From Janthinobacterium sp. J1-1 (GTDB lineage Bacteria; Pseudomonadota; Gammaproteobacteria; Burkholderiales; Burkholderiaceae_D), in the NCBI RefSeq assembly GCF_030944405.1, contig NZ_CP132339.1, positions 434,001 to 498,000 on the forward strand: a stretch of DNA of 64,000 bases, given 5' to 3'. The notes beneath the pieces are model-generated. The model saw nothing but the letters and a program-made list of their open reading frames with translations, did not search any database and was not told where the DNA came from. Below are positions 60,742 through 64,000 of this stretch, piece by piece (the stretch's first letter is position 1; every line of letters starts with the position of its first letter). A program made the position numbers and the translations under genes.

Positions 60742-60768
60742 CGTAACTCCTACAACTCTGGAGTTACG
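60742..60768. promoter_or_regulatory. inverted repeat at the integrase start
   Basis: CGTAACTCC-N9-GGAGTTACG is a perfect 9-bp palindrome with its right edge two bases before the integrase ATG. This position suits a repressor or excisionase site, and GGAG also serves as ribosome site. AACTCC/GGAGTT half-sites recur at 62641-62664. Confidence 0.7.
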
Positions 60769-60770
60769 CT

Positions 60771-62042
60771 ATGTCAAAAAAGCAAAACGGTCGCCTGGAA
60801 AAGCATATCTACGTTGAAGAGCGGAGCGGCTCGCTCCGCTTCAAGGTGGTTGTCCCTCCGTTCCAAGATTCTGCAACCTTCTCAACCATGGACGAGGGCG
60901 CGCGTTGGGCTCGTCGCCGACGAGTAGAACTGTTGGAAAGCAGAGCCTCCAACAAGGAACTGGCCTTGCCAGAACGGGTCCATGTTGTGTTGGCATCTTC
61001 CGGTTTCCCACATGTCCCTAAGGCCCCGCTTTCCATCAAACTGTCGGATGTGTTCGACTCTTATCAACAGAATGATCTTCCAAAGCTTACAGGCAAGGAC
61101 GCAGAGGCATCGCGTCTGGAAAGGCTGCGCAAATGGTTTGGCGAGCGAACTGTCGATCAATTGGATGAGACCCTCATCGACAAATGGAAGGCGAGCCGCC
61201 TTGCCGGCAAATTGGGCTCCGGACGCGATCCCAATCGTGCGGCTACCATGTCCACTTCCGACGGTGCAAAGCCGCTTACAAAGCATCAACGTTACGCGCG
61301 CAAAAAGGCTGGGAAGGAAGTGCCGGGCCTGCCAATCTATCCTATCAGTACCCAAACCGCACGACATGAATTGAACCTGCTACGTAGGGCGGTGACGAAA
61401 TACTTAGATAAAGAAAGCCGTTGGCCTATCTACGGAGCTTGGTGGCAAGCCCATTCCTTGATGCGGATGCAGCTTCCAGACGCTGCAGAGCCCCGCAATC
61501 GGCGCGTATCGGATAATGAATTGCTGAAAGTGTTTAACAGTATCGAGGACATGACCTTGAAGTCGGCCATTCTGTTTGCGATATTGACGTCATTGCGTCG
61601 TGGTGAAATCGTTTCGTTGCAATGGGAAGATGTTGACTTCCAGAGGATGGTGGTACGCTTGAGAAAGCCGGGATTCCTCATCAAGACGAAGGTCCACGCG
61701 AGAGAGGTTCCGCTACTGCCTGGTGCTGTAAAGCTTCTGCAAGACCTGATCCCCAAAAAAAGTGGTCGTATCTTTCCCATGCCTGCAACTGATCTTAGTC
61801 ATGGTTGGCGCGATGCAGCTGACAAGGCCGAAATTTATGATGCCAGGCTCCATGATTGCCGGCGCGAAGCGATTAGTCGGCTTGTTGAGACATGCCAACT
61901 GAGGATGCATGAAGTCGTTTTGTTTTCCGGACATTCTGATATGCGTACCCTGGAAAAGCATTACCTGCGTTTGGACTCAGGCCGTATGGCGGCGCGGCTG
62001 GCAGAAAACCCGGATGCGATCAACATGGCGCCTTCTCTGTAA
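60771..62042 (+). CDS. tyrosine-type site-specific integrase of the island
   Basis: 423 residues. N-terminal SAM-like core-binding domain about 100-180. The catalytic domain shows the R-K-HxxR-H-Y set: Arg in TSLRRGEI (about 274), Lys in IKTKVHAREVPL (about 305), HDCRR (about 360), SGHSD (His about 387) and Tyr in EKHY (about 397). It follows the tRNA-Arg(CCG) by 163 bp, so it is probably the enzyme that inserted the element there. GC and codon use are lower than in neighbours. Confidence 0.94.
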   Translation: MSKKQNGRLEKHIYVEERSGSLRFKVVVPPFQDSATFSTMDEGARWARRRRVELLESRASNKELALPERVHVVLASSGFPHVPKAPLSIKLSDVFDSYQQNDLPKLTGKDAEASRLERLRKWFGERTVDQLDETLIDKWKASRLAGKLGSGRDPNRAATMSTSDGAKPLTKHQRYARKKAGKEVPGLPIYPISTQTARHELNLLRRAVTKYLDKESRWPIYGAWWQAHSLMRMQLPDAAEPRNRRVSDNELLKVFNSIEDMTLKSAILFAILTSLRRGEIVSLQWEDVDFQRMVVRLRKPGFLIKTKVHAREVPLLPGAVKLLQDLIPKKSGRIFPMPATDLSHGWRDAADKAEIYDARLHDCRREAISRLVETCQLRMHEVVLFSGHSDMRTLEKHYLRLDSGRMAARLAENPDAINMAPSL

Positions 62043-62088
62043 CGTACATCACGAGTTTTCTTCCTATATTCCAATTTAGGGAGAAAAT

Positions 62089-62310
62089 ATGTACCTGACC
62101 AAGAAGGAAGTCGCTGAAGTGCTGCGTGTTTCCGTTCGTACCATCACTACCTACATGCAGCAAGGCGCGATTCCCAATCCGAAAAAGATCGGGGGGATTT
62201 TGCTCTGGGAGGAGGTGGAATTGCATCGCCGTATCAAGCATGCTTCGCCCAGTGCAGTCGAGCCAGAGCGCATCAAGCGTGGTCGCCCAAGAAAAGTGCG
62301 ATTTGCATAA
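62089..62310 (+). CDS. small HTH DNA-binding protein (AlpA/excisionase-like)
   Basis: 73 residues. MerR-like helix-turn-helix: YLTKKEVAEVLRVSVRTITTYMQQGAIPNPKKIGGILLW. The basic tail ERIKRGRPRKVRF would contact DNA. Such small proteins next to integrases act as excision factors or regulators. It begins 47 bp after the integrase. GGGAG precedes the ATG. Confidence 0.85.
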   Translation: MYLTKKEVAEVLRVSVRTITTYMQQGAIPNPKKIGGILLWEEVELHRRIKHASPSAVEPERIKRGRPRKVRFA

Positions 62311-62780
62311 TACTGAGGGCAGTTGAACGTTGAGCGTGGCCGGCGATGTGCCGGCTAGCTTACTGTTTGAATTAATGCTTGCCCTACGATGTAACTGCCG
62401 ACCTATGCGATCTGGCTGGCGGCGGTCGATATGCGTACCGTGCTCAATTGCTTGTCGCTGCATGTGCAGCAATCGAGGCGGATCACTCAGTGCCCGTGCG
62501 GTTGCTCTGCCTACGTGCTTGCCAACCTGTGCTGCATGTGCCTGAAGCTGGACAGGAGTAGCGCCTGGATGGCGTGGGTACCAGCCGCTGTGTCGGATCG
62601 AACCGCCCGTCATCGTTTTGGGAAACAAAAAAATATATTTAACTCCTATATTTAGCAGGGAGTTTTTGCGAACTTTGGCTTCTCGTCTCTTCTTATCTTT
62701 TAGCCTTGGCGGTATACGCCAGAGCACTGCAACACAACCTCATGTCGAGGCAGTGGTAGTTGCCTACAAGGAGTTAAAGA
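62311..62780. other. gene-poor stretch of the island
   Basis: No convincing gene here. A 60-codon open frame starting TTG at 62379 (LPYDVTADLCDLAG) has no ribosome site and no family match, so I leave it as doubtful. An AACTCC-N12-GGAGTT inverted repeat with T-run lies at 62641-62668 (terminator or repressor site). AAGGAG at 62767-62772 belongs to the next gene. I see no iterons of the IncQ oriV type. Confidence 0.5.
62641..62664. promoter_or_regulatory. AACTCC/GGAGTT inverted repeat in the island
   Basis: AACTCC at 62641-62646 and GGAGTT at 62659-62664, followed by T. The same half-sites form the palindrome before the integrase (60745-60765). It may be a weak terminator or a second site of the same regulator. 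Confidence 0.35.
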
Positions 62781-63638
62781 ATGAAGAAATTTGAGGTCCA
62801 TCACGACCATGCCTGTTTGGAGTCGTCGCCCATGAACCACCTGCCGACCTTCGTAAAGATGGCTCCCGCGATCATTCACACCCCTGGGCTGTTTATTAGC
62901 CCCGCCAAGCGCAGTTTGGCTCGCCCCATGATGCTGAGGCACACGATGGGCAATGTGATGTTTACGTTCTCTGGGCCTCAACTCGGCCCGGTGGAATTGC
63001 GTGTGTTGCAAGGTCTCGCCGGGTTCGCAGCCTTGCGGCGGCCAAGCCTGCCCCGGACCGGAGAAGATAAACTGGCGGATGATGTGCAAAAACTGCTGCG
63101 GCATACTGCGGCAGTCTGTACTACCAAAAACGACTTGGCCGAGGTAATCGGTTATTCACGTGAGTCTGGCTCCGCGCAAACTGCGATCAGTAAAGCTTTA
63201 CGAAAGCTAGCCGCCGTGAGCGTCTCGATCCGTCGAGCAAACTCATTTGACGCGCTCGACCTATCCGCAGGCCATCTGATTTGTGACGTGCTCGATAGCC
63301 GTCATATTGAGGTCGAATTAAGCCCGATTCTTGCTGCCGCTGTGTATGGTGGGCCGGGCACTTACTTGCGTTTGGACCTGCTGGAGGCGCGGCAGCTAAA
63401 TTCTGACCCCACTAGGCTACTACATCAACGTTTGCACTGGGTCAATAGCGGTAGCAACCGTGATGTATCGTTGGATAAGATGATCGGGTACGTTTGGTCT
63501 GAGGAAGTGTCTGCCTCTGCCCATCGAACACGCCGACAAGTTTTAAAGCAGTCCCTGAATGAACTGACGCGGGTAGGCTGGTCTGTCATGCGGCACGGCG
63601 AACTGTACCAAATTGGACGTCCAAGAATGCTTAGTTGA
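62781..63638 (+). CDS. repC: IncQ-type replication initiator RepC homologue
   Basis: 285 residues, the RSF1010 RepC size, with AAGGAG eight bases before the ATG. Blocks matching RepC as I recall it: FSGPQLGPVELRVLQGLAG (RSF1010 FSGPEPLGADDLRILQGL), LSPILAAAVYGGPGTYLRLDLLEARQL, TRLLHQRLHWVN, DKMIGYVWSEEVS and ELTRVGWSV. IncQ RepC binds oriV iterons and opens DNA. Here it lies in a chromosomal island. RepA, RepB, MobA or iterons are not seen in the window, so replication by this element cannot be claimed. Confidence 0.82.
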   Translation: MKKFEVHHDHACLESSPMNHLPTFVKMAPAIIHTPGLFISPAKRSLARPMMLRHTMGNVMFTFSGPQLGPVELRVLQGLAGFAALRRPSLPRTGEDKLADDVQKLLRHTAAVCTTKNDLAEVIGYSRESGSAQTAISKALRKLAAVSVSIRRANSFDALDLSAGHLICDVLDSRHIEVELSPILAAAVYGGPGTYLRLDLLEARQLNSDPTRLLHQRLHWVNSGSNRDVSLDKMIGYVWSEEVSASAHRTRRQVLKQSLNELTRVGWSVMRHGELYQIGRPRMLS

Positions 63639-63669
63639 CAGCTTGTTGGCCTTCTCTCAGATGATGCTA

Positions 63670-63722
63670 AGTTGATAATTGAAAACTGACACATAGCAGC
63701 GATTGAAAACTGATACACCGAT
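63670..63722. repeat. IS21-type terminal direct repeats
   Basis: The 13-base block ATTGAAAACTGAYAC occurs at about 63678 and 63702. Such multiple end repeats are typical of IS21-family elements. They precede a broken istA. Confidence 0.55.
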
Positions 63723-64000
63723 TTGAGAAGAAGGCCGCTTTGCGGAGCAGCCAAACCCGACGAGGTGTGTTTGGAAATTCAGTTATTGAGCAAGCATGGG
63801 ATGAGTCTGCGGCGGAGTGCGGTTGAACACGGTACGGCGGCACCTGGCATTGAAGGCGGTGCCGAAATACGAACGCAAGGCAAAGCGGCCAAGCAAGCTG
63901 GCGCCATACGAGGCCTATCTGCGGGAGCGGCAAACGGCGGCGCAGCCAAACTGGATACCGGCGAGCGTGTTGCACAGTGAGATCACCTAGCGCGGTTACC
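63720..64000 (+). pseudogene. istA remnant of an IS21-family element (continues beyond window)
   Basis: An IstA-like N-terminus (LLSKHGMSLRR) is followed in another frame by NTVRRHLALKAVPKYERK, SKLAPYEAYLRER and PNWIPASVLHSEIT. A TAG stop then comes where IstA continues (RGY follows it). So there is at least one frameshift or small deletion near 63810 and one nonsense codon at 63988-63990. The rest lies outside the window. The element is probably inactive. Confidence 0.75.

Noticed and set aside
62020..62727. 235-residue minus-strand gene in the island
   Set aside because: It overlaps the AlpA-like gene and the integrase end, has no ribosome site and a low-complexity composition.
60565..64000. 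Right attachment site (attR) of the island
   Set aside because: I looked for a second copy of the tRNA 3' end (GGGTTCGATCCCCGC) and saw none, so the right border must lie beyond the window.

Overview
The window is a high-GC proteobacterial chromosome segment. PHB-cycle genes (phasin, phaA, phaB), minCDE, gshA, hemA-prfA-prmC, RarD and Kup transporters and a LysE/Lrp pair point to Betaproteobacteria, Burkholderiales, most likely Oxalobacteraceae (Janthinobacterium/Massilia/Duganella). The family assignment is inference from gene content only. Most of the window is ordinary core chromosome. The last 3.5 kb is accessory DNA.

Layout. 0-7.5 kb: a glycosyltransferase tail, an M24 peptidase operon, a DUF2520 protein abutting a diguanylate cyclase, and an outer-membrane barrel protein behind phased CTTAAG repeats. 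7.5-14.7 kb: ettA, rarD, kup, an FKBP lipoprotein, an ATP-pyrophosphatase/GNAT pair and ohr. 14.8-22.3 kb: a LacI-controlled galactoside operon (ABC ATPase, binding protein, two permeases, GH42 beta-galactosidase) with a perfect 18-bp operator. 22.3-24.4 kb: a LytS/LytTR two-component pair preceded by two AlgR-like repeats. 24.5-25.7 kb: an IS110-family element inserted inside a REP sequence. 25.7-35.9 kb: a deacetylase-family enzyme, gshA, prmC, dsbB, prfA, hemA, an orphan response regulator and minCDE. 36-38.5 kb: a decayed metE next to an intact metR. 38.6-41.3 kb: PHB genes. 41.3-60.3 kb: transport, redox and protease genes, including two tandem M13 metallopeptidases, an MCP and a c-type cytochrome. 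60.5-64 kb: tRNA-Arg(CCG) followed by a tyrosine integrase, a small HTH protein, an IncQ-type RepC homologue and a broken IS21-type istA. This is the left end of an integrated island that continues past the window.

The most informative structure is the IS110 element. Its ends can be fixed to the base because the interrupted REP pair can be rebuilt. Three independent features agree with those ends: a shared AG (CT) core, a circle junction that would build a TTGACG-N17-TATTAT promoter, and a non-coding leader holding a 10-nt copy of that junction plus a REP-like guide. Together they predict a bridge RNA. The recombinase has a late frameshift, so this copy may be inactive.

Several regulatory arrays were also found by reading intergenic DNA: PmrA/QseB-like, CpxR-like, LytTR-like, MetR and LacI-type sites.
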